64,000 nt of DNA from Pleomorphomonas sp. T1.2MG-36 (lineage in GTDB: Bacteria > Pseudomonadota > Alphaproteobacteria > Rhizobiales > Pleomorphomonadaceae). Below are positions 20,502 to 29,008 of this stretch, piece after piece. A program made the translations under genes and the position numbers. Each line of letters begins with the position of its first letter. Position 1 is the first letter of the stretch. The DNA is taken from positions 186,001-250,000 of the forward strand of contig NZ_CATNLY010000012.1 of NCBI RefSeq assembly GCF_950100655.1. The letters are read 5' to 3'. A model generated the notes under the pieces. It saw only the letters and a list, made by a program, of their open reading frames with translations, had not been told where the DNA came from and made no database searches.

Positions 20502-21800
20502 TCAGGCTGCGGCGTTGTCGTCGAACTTGATCGAGCGGAGCTTGTCGACGCCGATGACCTGCAAGGCGAGCTTCTCGTAGAAGGGCTCGGACTGGCCGGT
20601 CCGGATCTTTCGCAGGAAGTACTTCTCGAAGCCGACCTTGGCGACGTGTACCCAGTAGCCCGACGACGACCAGTTGACGTTGCGTGGAGGGATCTGCGGC
20701 TGGGCAACGAAGGCGACGCCGTTGTCGCCGAAGTCGGCAAGGCAGATGGCATTCCACGACGCTTCGGCGTTGGGCGCCTTGCCCTCGATCATCCGCTCGA
20801 TGTTGTGGGCAGTGGCCGTCACCATCGACTCGATCATGAATCCGGTCTTGGGAACGCCGACCGGCACCGCCGTCTTGCCCATGGGCGGTATGGCGACGCA
20901 AACGCCGATGGCGAACACATTGGGAAATGCTTGATTTTGCTGGTGCCGGTCAATGGTGAAGAAGCCGCGCGGATTGACGAGACCGGCGGCGGATCGCACT
21001 GCGTCGACGCCGCGGAAAGCCGGCAGGATCATCGAGAAGGCGAAAGGCAGGTCGTGGCGGGCCTTGGGCGCGCCCTCCTCCGTCAGCTCCTCGACGTGCA
21101 GCACGCTGGCATCGACCGTTTCGATGCGTGCGTTGGTGATCCACTTGATGTGATGGCTGCGCAACTGGCTCTCGAGCAGTCCCTTGGTGTCGCCGACCCC
21201 GTCCAGACCGAGATGGCCGATATAGGGCTCGGGCGTCACGAAGGTCATCGGCACGCGATCGCGCACCTTTGCGTCTCGCAGGGCTTTGTCGAGAACGAAG
21301 GCGAACTCGTAGGCCGGACCGAAACACGACGCCCCTTGCGCCGCGCCGATGATCACCGGACCGGGGTTGGCGATCAACCGATCGACAGCCGCCTTCGCCT
21401 CGACGGCATGGCCGACCTGGCAGATCGATTGCGTATGGCCCTTCGGGCCAAGGCCGGGAACCTCGTCAAAGGCGAGTTCGGGGCCTGTCGCCACGACGAG
21501 ATAGTCGTAGGAGACACTCTCTCCGTTGGATAGCTGGATACGGTTTTCTTCCGGGACCAGCCTCTCGGCACCTTCCGGGCGGAGGGCAATGCCGGCTTTC
21601 GAAAACACCGGCGCGAGGTCCACCTCCACCGAGGCCGGATCGCGCCAGCCGACCGCAACCCAGGGATTCGAGGGGACGAACGAGTAGGTCGCTCCCCGGT
21701 TGACGACGGTTACCTGATGGTCTCGGCCGAGAACCTTGCGAAGTTCGTAGGCCATGATGGTTCCGCCCAGTCCTGCCCCCAGCACCACCACATGCGACAT
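20502..21800 (-). CDS. sqr: sulfide:quinone oxidoreductase
   Basis: A 432-residue FAD enzyme that oxidises sulfide to polysulfide/sulfane sulfur and passes the electrons to quinone at the inner membrane. The dinucleotide-binding start VVVLGAGLGGTIMAYELR is typical. The three redox cysteines of type I SQR can be placed: C127 in SICQVGH, C159 in GASCFGP and C353 in NAICLADFG. The blocks PTGVPKTG-like (VPVGVPKTGFMIESM) and GDNGVAFVAQPQ match the family. A GGGAGGG Shine-Dalgarno precedes the ATG. It has its own promoter region (21801-21919) with a motif shared with the upstream sulfur relay gene. Confidence 0.93.
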   Translation of the reverse strand: MSHVVVLGAGLGGTIMAYELRKVLGRDHQVTVVNRGATYSFVPSNPWVAVGWRDPASVEVDLAPVFSKAGIALRPEGAERLVPEENRIQLSNGESVSYDYLVVATGPELAFDEVPGLGPKGHTQSICQVGHAVEAKAAVDRLIANPGPVIIGAAQGASCFGPAYEFAFVLDKALRDAKVRDRVPMTFVTPEPYIGHLGLDGVGDTKGLLESQLRSHHIKWITNARIETVDASVLHVEELTEEGAPKARHDLPFAFSMILPAFRGVDAVRSAAGLVNPRGFFTIDRHQQNQAFPNVFAIGVCVAIPPMGKTAVPVGVPKTGFMIESMVTATAHNIERMIEGKAPNAEASWNAICLADFGDNGVAFVAQPQIPPRNVNWSSSGYWVHVAKVGFEKYFLRKIRTGQSEPFYEKLALQVIGVDKLRSIKFDDNAAA

Positions 21801-21837
21801 GCTCGCCCTCCCCTGTCCGAATGCACCGGTCTATAAT

Positions 21838-21856
21838 TTAGTATTTTATAATATAC
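21838..21856. promoter_or_regulatory. shared AT-rich operator motif, sqr promoter
   Basis: TTAGTA-N7-ATATAC lies 38-56 bp upstream of the sqr start codon. The overlapping GTATTTTA-TAATATAC is an imperfect 16-bp palindrome. The same TTAGTA-N7-ATATA pattern recurs in reverse orientation at the other sulfur gene (24498-24515). It is a candidate site for a BigR/SqrR-type persulfide-sensing repressor, which is not encoded in this window. Confidence 0.5.
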
Positions 21857-21919
21857 GTCTTTTCTTGAAATACGACGATGCGACTTTGGTCAGGAAGAAG
21901 GAAGCTCAGAGGCCAGTGA

Positions 21920-21949
21920 AAAAGGCCGCCACACGGGTGACGGCCTTTT
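21920..21949 (-). terminator. intrinsic terminator of the sulfur relay gene
   Basis: AAAAGGCCGCCAC (21920-21932) pairs with GTGACGGCCTTTT (21937-21949). The single mismatch on the plus strand becomes a G-T wobble on the minus strand, consistent with minus-strand use. It lies 24 bp beyond the stop codon of the relay protein. Confidence 0.8.
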
Positions 21950-21973
21950 CCGGTCTCTCGATTTTTGGGCGGC

Positions 21974-24472
21974 TCAGATGAACAGCGTGGCCGACGACTG
22001 CTGCGCCTCGCCGAGGAACGTCGCAACGCCGCCGATCTCGACGCCATCGATCAGCTCTTCGCGGCGAATGCCCATGACGTCCATCGACATCTGGCAAGCC
22101 ACGAGCGTGGCGCCGCCGTCGACGAGCGACGCCAGCAAGCTTGCTGGCGTATCGACGTTCTTGTCGCCCATCACCTTGCGCATCAGGCGGCCGCCGAGGC
22201 CGCCGAAGTTCATGTTGGACAGCCGGTTGAGCCGGCGCGCGCCCTTGGGCAGCATGAAGCCGAAGGCGGCGTCGATCATCGGTTTGCGCGGGCTCGGGGC
22301 GTCTGGTTTTCTCAGCACGTTGAGGCCCCAGAAGGTGAAGAACAGCGTCACCTTCGAGCCCATGGCGAGCGCGCCGTTGGCGATGATCAGAGACGCCATG
22401 ACCTTGTCGAGGTCGCCCGAGAAGACCACGAGGGTCGTGCCATCACGGGAGGCCACGGCCGTACCTTCGGTGCGCGCGGGCGGTGCTTCCGCCTTGCGGA
22501 TCCGGGCGGTGATGACGCCCTTCTCGGTTCCGACACCGAGCAGTTGGTTGCCGGTCTTGTCGGCCCAGGCGCGAATGTCGCGGCCGAAGGCGGGATCGGA
22601 CGCCTTCACTTCCAGCAGATCGCCCGCCTCCATCGCCTCGATGGCCCGGAAGGTCTTGAGGATCGGGCCAGGGCACTGCAGGCCGGTGGCGTCGAGCATT
22701 TGCACGTTGCCCGCGACGGCTACGCGGCAAGCGCCCTTCTGCGTCTCCATTTCCGATGGGGCGCGGCGGCGGATATCCTCGTAGTCGAACAGGTCGGGGC
22801 TCGCCTGCTTCTCGGTGGCCCAGGCATAGGTCTTGAAGCCGCCGGTCAGGTTGCGCACGTTCTTGAAGCCTTCCTGCTTCAGGATGCGGTAGGCAAGATA
22901 ACCGCGGAGACCGACCTGGCAGAAAATGATGAGCGGCTTCTCCGGATCGAGCTCGCCGATCCGCTCGCGCAGATGATCGAGCTCGATGTTGCGGGCGCCC
23001 GGCAGCGTGCGGATCGAGAACTCCTCGGGCGTCCGCACGTCGACGAGCTGGACCGAGGCGGGATCGTCCCGCAGCAGATCCCTGAGATCGCGCCAGCCGA
23101 TGATCTCGTGGCTGCCGTTCAGCACGTTCTCGGCGACATAGCCGGCAATGTTGACGGGGTCCTTGGCCGAACCGAAGGGCGGCGCATAGGCCAGCTCCAG
23201 CTCGGTGAGGTCAGTCACCTTCAGACCGGCCCGGATCGCGGTGGCAATGACGTCGATCCGCTTGTCGGCACCGTCGACGCCGACGGCCTGGGCACCCAGG
23301 ATCGTGCCATCGAGGCCATAGACCAGCTTCAGGCTGATCTGCTGGCTGCCGGGATAATAGGAGGCGTGCGAACCGGAATGGGTGATGCTGGCCCGATAGG
23401 GAATGCCGAGCGCCCGAACCGCCGTCTCGTTGAGGCCGGTGCAGGCGGCTGCGAGATCGAACACCTTGAGAATGGCGGTGCCAAGCGTGCCGCCATAGCT
23501 CCGGTAGCTTGCCGGATCAGCCGCAAGCATGTTGTCGGCAACGATGCGCGCCTGACGGTTGGCTGGCCCCGCCAACGGGATCAGCGCCATGCGGCCGGAT
23601 ACCTTGTTCATCACCTCGATGGCGTCGCCCACCGCGAAGATGGCGGGATCGGAGGTCGCCAGATGCTCGTCGACCTTGATGCCGCCGACGGCGCCCAACT
23701 CGAGGCCGGCGTCGCGCGCCAGCTTCACCTCGGGCCGCACGCCGATGGCCAGCACCACGATGTCGGCCTGGATGCGCTTGCCGGAGGCGAGGAAGACGAT
23801 GGTGTGATCCGGACGGTCCTCGAAATGCTCGACCTTGTCATCGAGATGGAGCTCGATTTCCTTGTCGCGCATATGGGCATGGACGATGGCCGCCATCTCG
23901 TCGTCGAAAGGAGCCAGAACATGTGGGGCGCCTTCGACGACGGTGGTGAACAGGCCACGCTCGTGGAAGTTCTCTGCCACCTCGAGGCCGATGTAGCCGC
24001 CGCCGATCACCACGGCCCGGCGTGGCTTGGTCTCGGCCAGGGAAGACATGATGCGATCGAGGTCGGGCACGTTGCGCAGCGTGAAGATGCGGGGCGATGC
24101 GATGCCGGGAATGGCCGGCTTCAGCACTTCGGCGCCGGGCGACAGCAGCAGACGGTCATAGCTCTCGACCGTCTCTTCGCCGTTCTCAAGATTGCGCAGC
24201 GTTACCGTCCTGGCGGCACGATCGATGGAGAGGGCTTCGGTGCGCGAGCGGACATCGACGTGATACCGCGCCTCGAACATCGCTTCCGATGTGACCAGCA
24301 GCTTGTCGCGTTCGGCGATGGCGCCGGAGATGTGATAGGGCAGCCCGCAGTTGGCGAAGCTGATGTAGGGACCGCGTTCGACGAGAACGATTTCCGCCCT
24401 TTCGTCCAGGCGCCGCAGGCGAGCCGCCGCCGTGGCGCCACCGGCCACGCCACCGATGATGATGATCTTCAT
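21974..24472 (-). CDS. four-module sulfur relay protein: CoA-disulfide-reductase-like flavoprotein, rhodanese, TusA, DsrE
   Basis: An 832-residue multidomain protein. Residues about 1-445 form a pyridine nucleotide-disulfide oxidoreductase of the CoA disulfide/persulfide reductase class, with FAD motif GGVAGG, catalytic C42 in NCGLPYH and NAD motif GGGYIGLE. A rhodanese domain follows (about 455-555, active C518 in FCQVGLRG). A TusA/SirA domain comes next (about 590-660, C600 in GLQCPGP), then a DsrE/DsrF-like domain (about 680-832, C793 in VACQMSMD). All four expected cysteines are present. The probable role is NAD(P)H-dependent persulfide handling with intramolecular sulfane transfer, downstream of SQR. 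The start at 24472 is preferred over 24484 because GGAG sits 6 nt upstream. Confidence 0.92.
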   Translation of the reverse strand: MKIIIIGGVAGGATAAARLRRLDERAEIVLVERGPYISFANCGLPYHISGAIAERDKLLVTSEAMFEARYHVDVRSRTEALSIDRAARTVTLRNLENGEETVESYDRLLLSPGAEVLKPAIPGIASPRIFTLRNVPDLDRIMSSLAETKPRRAVVIGGGYIGLEVAENFHERGLFTTVVEGAPHVLAPFDDEMAAIVHAHMRDKEIELHLDDKVEHFEDRPDHTIVFLASGKRIQADIVVLAIGVRPEVKLARDAGLELGAVGGIKVDEHLATSDPAIFAVGDAIEVMNKVSGRMALIPLAGPANRQARIVADNMLAADPASYRSYGGTLGTAILKVFDLAAACTGLNETAVRALGIPYRASITHSGSHASYYPGSQQISLKLVYGLDGTILGAQAVGVDGADKRIDVIATAIRAGLKVTDLTELELAYAPPFGSAKDPVNIAGYVAENVLNGSHEIIGWRDLRDLLRDDPASVQLVDVRTPEEFSIRTLPGARNIELDHLRERIGELDPEKPLIIFCQVGLRGYLAYRILKQEGFKNVRNLTGGFKTYAWATEKQASPDLFDYEDIRRRAPSEMETQKGACRVAVAGNVQMLDATGLQCPGPILKTFRAIEAMEAGDLLEVKASDPAFGRDIRAWADKTGNQLLGVGTEKGVITARIRKAEAPPARTEGTAVASRDGTTLVVFSGDLDKVMASLIIANGALAMGSKVTLFFTFWGLNVLRKPDAPSPRKPMIDAAFGFMLPKGARRLNRLSNMNFGGLGGRLMRKVMGDKNVDTPASLLASLVDGGATLVACQMSMDVMGIRREELIDGVEIGGVATFLGEAQQSSATLFI

Positions 24473-24497
24473 GCTCAACTCCATTTCTTGAAGTTGT

Positions 24498-24515
24498 TAT
24501 ATACGCACTTACTAA
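24498..24515. promoter_or_regulatory. shared AT-rich operator motif, relay gene promoter
   Basis: On the minus strand this reads TTAGTA-N7-ATATA, the same pattern and spacing as at 21838-21856 before sqr. It lies 26-43 bp upstream of the relay gene start. Conservation between the two promoters of one pathway suggests a common regulator. Confidence 0.5.
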
Positions 24516-24687
24516 TTTATGGAAGCCGTAGGAAGACGGATCATGTCGTCGCCCTCAGGGAAGCTGCTCATGTGGCTTGCCGGGCACCATCGGGCGGAAA
24601 ACCGTGGCGCGCGCACCTGACCACCGCCGATAGCGCGCCGCCCCATCTCGCCTATCTTCGGCAGGTCGATCTACGCCCTGCCCTGCC

Positions 24688-25638
24688 TCAGCCAAACGAT
24701 GGAAAGACGGCGATGATGCCGGCGAAGATCGCCAGGGACGCCAACGTGTGAATCGTCAGCACTTGCATGATCAGAGGCCGTTCGGCCGTCGCCGCCGCAT
24801 CGTCGGGCATGAACAGCGGCACGATGAAGGGCGGAGGAAGGATCATCAGCGTGAACAGCGCCACCTGATAACGCAGCTCGAAACCAAACAGGTGACCGAG
24901 CACCAGAAACGCCGCGATGCCGGCCAGCGGCACCTGCACGATGGCCCGGGCGGCCATGACGCGCACGATCTTGCCGCCGTCGACAGCTTCGAAGCGGAGA
25001 CCGTAACCGACCACGATCAGAACGGCGGGAACCACCATCGGAGCCAGGAAGCGCAGGCTGTGGATGATGGCGTCGATGCCCGGAACGGTTTCAAGCGTCG
25101 CGGTCCGAAGTCCCAAGCCATTGCAAAGGAGGCCGGCGAGGATCGCCATCGTGACCGGATTACGGGCAAAGCCGAGGATCAGGTCGCCCGGCCGGGCCGA
25201 ACCGTCGCGGGCGGCGATCAGCAAGGCAAAGAATACGAACCAGATGAAGAGCTCGTGGCCCAGCGCCACCACGGCAATCGATGGCAGCGCGCCGGCGCCG
25301 TAGGCACCGGCGAACAGGCTGACGCCAAGCATGCCAAACTCGTAGCCGCCGGCCAGGAAGGGCGTGAACCGGTCGGCAGGATAAAGGCGGCGGATCAGCG
25401 GCCAGCCAAGCGCCAGACCGACACTGCAGGCCAGAAACACCACTGCGACCAGAGAAAGGTGATCGACCGACAGGCTCATGTCGACAAAGGACAGGAATAG
25501 CACCGACGGCAACACCATGCGCACCACGATCTGGCGCAAGCCGTCGACAGCCGCGTCGGATAGCCAACCGAAAAGGCGGCTGACGACGCCGAGGGCGATC
25601 AACAAGAAGATGGGAAGAATCTGGCCGACGAGCGACAT
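24688..25638 (-). CDS. AEC family transporter (auxin efflux carrier type)
   Basis: A 316-residue inner-membrane protein with about 10 hydrophobic segments and the two-repeat AEC/BART layout. The N terminus LPIFLLIALGVVSRLFGWLSD and the central NPVTMAILAGLL motif are typical. Bacterial AEC proteins often move malate, malonate or other small acids. The substrate is not readable. An AAGGG Shine-Dalgarno precedes the ATG. It is next to an acetate transporter gene, which weakly suggests organic acid transport. Confidence 0.88.
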   Translation of the reverse strand: MSLVGQILPIFLLIALGVVSRLFGWLSDAAVDGLRQIVVRMVLPSVLFLSFVDMSLSVDHLSLVAVVFLACSVGLALGWPLIRRLYPADRFTPFLAGGYEFGMLGVSLFAGAYGAGALPSIAVVALGHELFIWFVFFALLIAARDGSARPGDLILGFARNPVTMAILAGLLCNGLGLRTATLETVPGIDAIIHSLRFLAPMVVPAVLIVVGYGLRFEAVDGGKIVRVMAARAIVQVPLAGIAAFLVLGHLFGFELRYQVALFTLMILPPPFIVPLFMPDDAAATAERPLIMQVLTIHTLASLAIFAGIIAVFPSFG

Positions 25639-25758
25639 GGCGTTCCCTTACGAGTTTGGAAAGACAATATCGCTCGCGCGGCCAGCCATCTGAACAGTCG
25701 TAGAACTGTTTATCCGGTTGGCAACGCGGAGAGTTCTCCGCATTTCCGCCGTCGTCGA

Positions 25759-26346
25759 TCAGGGGGTCACCGGGCCGATCGGCCAGACGGTGCGGCCATA
25801 GACCTCGTTCAACACCTGCGCCAGACCGGCGTAGATCGCCGAGGCACCGCAGAACAGTCCTTCCCAGCCGGCAAGGCGGGTGATGGCCTCGTTGCCGGTA
25901 GCGTCGCCGATGGCAAGCAGTGCGAACAGCACGGTGAGCGAGCCGAACACGACCTGCAAGGCGCGATTGAGGCGCAGCGTGCCGATGAACAGGATGGCCG
26001 TGAACACGCCCCACATGCCAAGGAAGGCCGGCATGGCGGCATCCGGCGACGGACCGGCAATGCCGAGCGAGGTCTTCTGCAACACGATGAGCCCGACCAG
26101 CGACAGCCAGAACATGCCGTAGCTGGTGAAGGCCGTGGCCGCAAAGGTGTTGCCCTTCTTCCACTCCATGATGCCGGCGATCATCTGGGCGATACCGCCG
26201 TAGAAGATGCCCATGGCCAGGATCATCGTATCCATCGGATAGAAGCCGGCGTTGTGGAAGTTCAGAAGCATGGTGGTCATGCCGAAGCCCATCAACCCGA
26301 GCGGAGCGGGATTGGCGGTGGCATCGGTCGAATGGGCGGAACTCAT
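25759..26346 (-). CDS. satP: acetate/succinate transporter, SatP (GPR1/FUN34/YaaH) family
   Basis: About 195 residues with 6 TM helices. The family signature [14 protein letters not shown] opens the first helix, and the [17 protein letters not shown] and ME(W)KKGNTF blocks follow. SatP proteins exchange acetate or succinate with protons. The start at ATG 26346 gives the usual length (E. coli SatP is 188). The longer frame to 26400 adds an Arg/Ser-rich stretch unlike the family. Acetate uptake fits with a gluconeogenic PEPCK elsewhere in the window. Confidence 0.88.
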   Translation of the reverse strand: MSSAHSTDATANPAPLGLMGFGMTTMLLNFHNAGFYPMDTMILAMGIFYGGIAQMIAGIMEWKKGNTFAATAFTSYGMFWLSLVGLIVLQKTSLGIAGPSPDAAMPAFLGMWGVFTAILFIGTLRLNRALQVVFGSLTVLFALLAIGDATGNEAITRLAGWEGLFCGASAIYAGLAQVLNEVYGRTVWPIGPVTP

Positions 26347-26487
26347 GGCGGGAATCCAGGCAGGAGAAGCAGACGAGCGGACCTCGCCGAAGCGTCTCAA
26401 CGCCCGCCGCGAGCTCCGGCGGCGCCATCCCTAGAGGAGATGCCTGGAAAAACGAGTTGGGAAAGACGCATACCGGCCTTGGCGCCG

Positions 26488-26730
26488 TCAGCCGTCATCG
26501 CGAAGAAACATCACCGCAAAGCCCATCTGCACGCTGGAAAAGGTAAGCCCCACCGAAAAGGTGAGGATCGCCAGCGCCAGCCCCGCCGAGGAAGAGGCGA
26601 AAATCAGCGTGGCGATGCCGCCGATATCCAAGGCGAGCAGCAGGCCGACGAACAGGATGGCAACGCCGAACCCGATCGCGGCATGGCGAATCAAGAAGCG
26701 AACCAGAAGCGGCAGGCTGGAAATAGACAT
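26488..26730 (-). CDS. small two- or three-helix membrane protein, unknown
   Basis: About 80 residues with hydrophobic segments at about 18-38 and 45-72 and a short C-terminal tail FLRDDG. ATG 26730 is favoured because AAGGA lies 9 nt upstream; the longer frame to 26757 lacks this. No family is recognised with confidence. It is an isolated gene between satP and the YbhN-like gene. Confidence 0.6.
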   Translation of the reverse strand: MSISSLPLLVRFLIRHAAIGFGVAILFVGLLLALDIGGIATLIFASSSAGLALAILTFSVGLTFSSVQMGFAVMFLRDDG

Positions 26731-26845
26731 CGTCTCGCGTCCTTCGTCCGGCGCCACGTCAGGTCATCGGAGAGGCCGATGATAGCGCATTCTCGGGAAG
26801 AAAACGAGAAACCTGAAAACGAGCTTCATGTTCCAGCGAGCGGTC

Positions 26846-27790
26846 TCATGTGTCCTCAGACGCCCGATCCGAACGAAAGCGCGAGCGTTCGAACAGCAGC
26901 ACCACCACCAAGGCCATGATGAAGGGAACGATGAGATAGAAGAGACGAAACACCAGAAGCGCGGCGATCACATCGGCGTCGGCCATATCGGGCAGACCCA
27001 TGACGAAAACCAGCTCGAACACGCCAAGGCCGCCGGGAACGTGCGAGATCAGCGCCGCCGAGAAGGACATCAGGAAGATGCCGAGCACGACGAAGTAGCC
27101 GGGATTGCCGGCGTCCGGCAGGGCAAAATAGATGATGCCCGCCGCCCCCAGCAGCTCGCATATGCCGACCGCGAGCTGAGACAGGGTCACATGCAGCGAC
27201 GGATAGACGATGGCGAAGCGACCGATGTGCAACGGCTTGAACCGCATCACGCTGCCCAGGACATAAAGCGCCACCAGGAACAGCAGGAACGCGCCGGTCG
27301 CCCGGGACGCCGTCATGGGCAAGAGATCGCCGAAACGCTTGACGATGTCGGGGTCGAGCACCAGCACGAGGCCGATCAGCGTCACCGTGCCCAGGATGAA
27401 GGTAAACGAGCAAAAGGCGATCAGCAGGCCGATCTCGGCCGGCGACAGCCCCTTCGTGGAATAGGCGCGGTAGCGCACGACACCGCCGGACACCACCGAC
27501 GCCCCGATGTTGTGAGACAGGGCGTAGGTGGTGAAGGAGCAGACGGTGATGAACAGCCAGTTGATTCGCTTGCCGAGATGCAGGAGCGCCACCCGATCGT
27601 AGCCGGCCAGCGCGCCGTAGGCGACGAGAGTACACGCGCCAGCCATGGCCCAGTGGAGCGTCGGAATTGCCGCGAGGCTATCACCGACGTTTTCCAGGGA
27701 AAGCCCACGGAGTTCCCGGAGGAGAAGCCAAACGGACAGCACGATCGTCGCCGTCGCCACCATTGGCCAGAAATAACGCTTCAGCTTCAT
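26846..27790 (-). CDS. YbhN/UPF0104-like membrane protein (LPG synthase TM-type flippase domain)
   Basis: A 314-residue polytopic membrane protein with about 8 helices. The blocks LSHNIGASVVSGGVVRYRAYSTKGL and SHVPGGLGVFELVFV are diagnostic of the lysylphosphatidylglycerol synthetase transmembrane superfamily. The catalytic domain of MprF is absent, so it is the YbhN-type stand-alone membrane part. Its role is uncertain; lipid handling or envelope function is likely. ATG 27790 is chosen over the TTG at 27835 because the protein then starts MKLKRYFWP directly before TM1. Confidence 0.87.
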   Translation of the reverse strand: MKLKRYFWPMVATATIVLSVWLLLRELRGLSLENVGDSLAAIPTLHWAMAGACTLVAYGALAGYDRVALLHLGKRINWLFITVCSFTTYALSHNIGASVVSGGVVRYRAYSTKGLSPAEIGLLIAFCSFTFILGTVTLIGLVLVLDPDIVKRFGDLLPMTASRATGAFLLFLVALYVLGSVMRFKPLHIGRFAIVYPSLHVTLSQLAVGICELLGAAGIIYFALPDAGNPGYFVVLGIFLMSFSAALISHVPGGLGVFELVFVMGLPDMADADVIAALLVFRLFYLIVPFIMALVVVLLFERSRFRSDRASEDT

Positions 27791-28015
27791 TCGCTCCGGC
27801 CGCTCGCAGTCACCTCGTACCGATGAAAGGCCCAAGGACCTCGGCGAAGCATTCAGTTTACGAGCGGCAGGGCGACCGGATCAATCCTCAACTTTGCGCA
27901 CCGGAAAATCGCCGCGCGACGTCGGCCTTAAACTTGAGTTTGCGAGAAAGCAAAGAAGCCCGTACCGTCCTGCTGCAGATTGCGACCTGTTTGCAACTGG
28001 AGCCAAGGACGCGTC

Positions 28016-28420
28016 GTGAGCGGCTGGGAACGGATGGCGAGGAGCATGACGGCGCTGGCGGCCACCTTGGCCCTGGCGCTGCAGCTCGTCATGCCCCCAG
28101 CGGCCGACGCGGCGGCGGTGGACGCCAGCCAGACCGCCATCTGCCATTCGGACTTGGCCCTTGCCGATCACGGTGACAGGCACGAGACCCCACCGGGCAA
28201 GGCCGGCTGCGACTGGTGCATGCTTTGCGGCAAGCTCGGAACGGCGGTGGGGCCTCTCGACCGGGTTGCCGGCATACCGCAGCGGGCAGCCCTGCCCATG
28301 GCGGTCATCACCCCGACCGCCGATCCCGGCCACAGCACTCCCCCTCCCCAGCGAGGCCCAGTCGGGGCACGGGCGCCTCCGGATTCGCGTGATCGGATCA
28401 CAGCCATCACTCGATTCTGA
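28016..28420 (+). CDS. DUF2946-like Cys-rich secreted protein of the copper module
   Basis: About 134 residues. A signal peptide or signal anchor (ALAATLALALQLVMPPAADA) is followed by a short domain with H/C residues: ICHSD, then GKAGCDWCMLCGKLG. This His-Cys pattern resembles DUF2946 proteins that often sit beside copper and heavy metal genes. The GTG start is supported by AAGGA 7 nt upstream; the longer TTG frame is not. It is 11 bp from ycnI, so probably in one operon. Metal binding is inferred from the cysteines and the context. Confidence 0.7.
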   Translation: MSGWERMARSMTALAATLALALQLVMPPAADAAAVDASQTAICHSDLALADHGDRHETPPGKAGCDWCMLCGKLGTAVGPLDRVAGIPQRAALPMAVITPTADPGHSTPPPQRGPVGARAPPDSRDRITAITRF

Positions 28421-28431
28421 AGGACAAAGAC

Positions 28432-28956
28432 ATGACCAAGACCACACTGGCCGCTCTTGGAGCCGCCGCGCTGCTGCTCGCCCCTGCCACGGCCCTCGCC
28501 CACATCACGCTGGAGGCGCCGGAGGCGGCGGTCGGCTCCACCTACAAGGCCGTCCTGCGCGTGCCCCATGGTTGCGCGGGAGCAGCGACGCTGAAGGTGC
28601 GCGTGCATATCCCCGAGGGATTCATCGCCGTGAAGCCGATGCCCAAGGCCGGCTGGACTCTCGACACCGTCAAGGGCAGCTATGCCAACAGCTACGAACT
28701 GCATGGCAACACGGTCAGCGAGGGCGTGAAGGAGCTGTCGTGGACCGGCAATCTGCCCGACGACTACTATGACGAGTTCGTCTTCCGCGGCACGCTGACC
28801 GAGGCGTTCGCGGCAGGCACCAACGTGTATTTCCCTGTCGTGCAGGAGTGCGAGGGCGGCGCGGTCGACCGTTGGATCGAGATACCGGCCGATGGCAAGA
28901 GCGCGGACGACTACGAAGCGCCGGCGCCCGGCGTCAGGATCGTCGCCCCCAAGTGA
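28432..28956 (+). CDS. ycnI: YcnI family (DUF1775) periplasmic copper-binding protein
   Basis: A 174-residue secreted protein. After the signal peptide (ends ATALA) the mature chain starts with His (HITLEAPEAAVGS), the position that forms the monohistidine copper brace in YcnI. The conserved HIPEGF, KPGW-like (PKAGWTLD) and LSWTGNLPDDYYDEFVF blocks are present. YcnI proteins bind Cu(II) and work with CopC/CopD-type proteins. A CopC-CopD fusion follows, separated by an intrinsic terminator. Confidence 0.9.
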   Translation: MTKTTLAALGAAALLLAPATALAHITLEAPEAAVGSTYKAVLRVPHGCAGAATLKVRVHIPEGFIAVKPMPKAGWTLDTVKGSYANSYELHGNTVSEGVKELSWTGNLPDDYYDEFVFRGTLTEAFAAGTNVYFPVVQECEGGAVDRWIEIPADGKSADDYEAPAPGVRIVAPK

Positions 28957-28962
28957 TGGAGC

Positions 28963-28995
28963 GGGCGGCGCGGGAGGCTGCGCCGCCCCTTTTTT
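28963..28995 (+). terminator. terminator/attenuator between ycnI and copCD
   Basis: GGGCGGCGC (28963-28971) pairs perfectly with GCGCCGCCC (28980-28988), with an 8-nt loop, and is followed by CTTTTTTC. The copCD Shine-Dalgarno (AGGA, 28997-29000) begins immediately after the T run, so copCD expression from an upstream promoter would depend on readthrough. Confidence 0.85.
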
Positions 28996-29008
28996 CAGGA
29001 ACGCTTCG

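Noticed and set aside
21965..24751. 928-codon plus-strand frame opposite the sulfur relay gene
   Set aside because: Composition of an antisense frame (Gly, Asp, His, Arg, Val-rich), no motif, and it crosses the terminator and promoter of the real gene.
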